Below, piece after piece: positions 11,582 to 11,714 of a stretch of 11,714 nucleotides of DNA; positions within the stretch are counted from its first letter, which is position 1; every line of letters starts with the position of its first letter. The notes beneath the pieces are model-generated. The model had not been told where the DNA came from. It saw only the letters and a list, made by a program, of their open reading frames with translations, and did no database searches. Both the position numbers and the translations under genes were made by a program. The stretch comes from JAAZMX01 sp035388025 (lineage in GTDB: Bacteria; Patescibacteriota; Patescibacteriia; UBA2196; GWA2-42-15), in the NCBI GenBank assembly GCA_035388025.1, contig DAOOPA010000026.1:1-11714 (forward strand), written 5' to 3'.

Positions 11582-11714
11582 TTATCTCATCCCATTCAAT
11601 ACTTCTCTGGTCTTAGGTCCGACTGTGCCAGTCGGAGTGATCTGGCGGTCTTTCTGGAATTGTTTGACAGAGCTCTCGGTTAGGGTGCCGTAATAGCCGG
11701 TAGCAGTGGAATAT
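11582..11714 (-). CDS. 3' end of a protein with a peptidoglycan-binding repeat (partial)
   Basis: The last 43 codons before TAA (11582-11584) are present and the gene runs off the right edge. The residues YYGTLTESSVKQFQKDRQI, followed by TPTGTVGPKTREVL, match the second half of the PG_binding_1 repeat (…G.fd..T..Avk.FQ…gl..tGvvg..T). Such domains anchor cell-wall hydrolases and surface proteins to peptidoglycan; the catalytic part, if any, lies outside the window. A short LNGMR tail ends the protein, as is common when the repeat is C-terminal. Confidence 0.8.
   Translation of the reverse strand, partial: YSTATGYYGTLTESSVKQFQKDRQITPTGTVGPKTREVLNGMR

Overview
This window most likely comes from a candidate-phyla-radiation (Patescibacteria/Parcubacteria-like) bacterium with the standard code. 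The evidence is an AT-rich compact genome, a PilX-like surface prepilin of a type common in those genomes, a pilM-pilN-pilO run without recognisable pilP/pilQ, housekeeping genes with almost no Shine-Dalgarno (SD) sequences, and UGA used as an ordinary stop. This taxonomic call is inference; no rRNA gene is present.

Positions 1-4400 look like a small, possibly undescribed RiPP-type (ribosomally made, post-translationally modified peptide) locus. Two radical SAM proteins converge: a divergent 546-aa enzyme (132-1772, +) and a textbook radical SAM/SPASM peptide maturase with a PqqD-like N-terminal region (2028-3341, -). Upstream of the second enzyme, on the same strand, lie two short genes with very strong SDs: a 36-aa peptide ending in Gly-Gly-Gly-His-Asp-Gln-Cys-Cys (3485-3595) and a 60-aa peptide ending in Gly-Gly-Gly then a Trp/His/Asp tail (3993-4175). 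Each has its own sigma70-type promoter, a long leader with mutually exclusive antiterminator and terminator hairpins, and its own terminator with a similar stem. The reading is two attenuator-controlled precursor peptides made in excess over their maturase.

Positions 4400-6360 are a mosaic. They hold an imperfect inverted repeat, a DedA-family membrane protein (4567-5199), a self-contained near-leaderless transcript for a 30-aa membrane microprotein (5324-5416), and a + strand unit. That unit has an 87-aa protein with a strong SD (5700-5963) and a 44-aa ORF (6058-6192) whose SD and AUG are folded into a strong hairpin. It ends at a terminator near 6249. A DJ-1/PfpI-family gene (6361-6891, -) follows with tandem terminators.

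Positions 7073-11131 are a type IV pilus operon: PilX-like prepilin, PilM, PilN, PilO and a 93-aa membrane protein. Next are rpmA (ribosomal protein L27) with a perfect consensus promoter and its own terminator, and at the right edge the 3' end of a minus-strand gene with a peptidoglycan-binding repeat.

The rSAM/peptide genes and the 87-aa gene carry GGAGG-type SDs, while the pilus, DedA, DJ-1 and rpmA genes carry none. This suggests the peptide-maturation genes have a separate origin or a separate translational regime. No transporter, leader protease or immunity gene is recognisable in the window.
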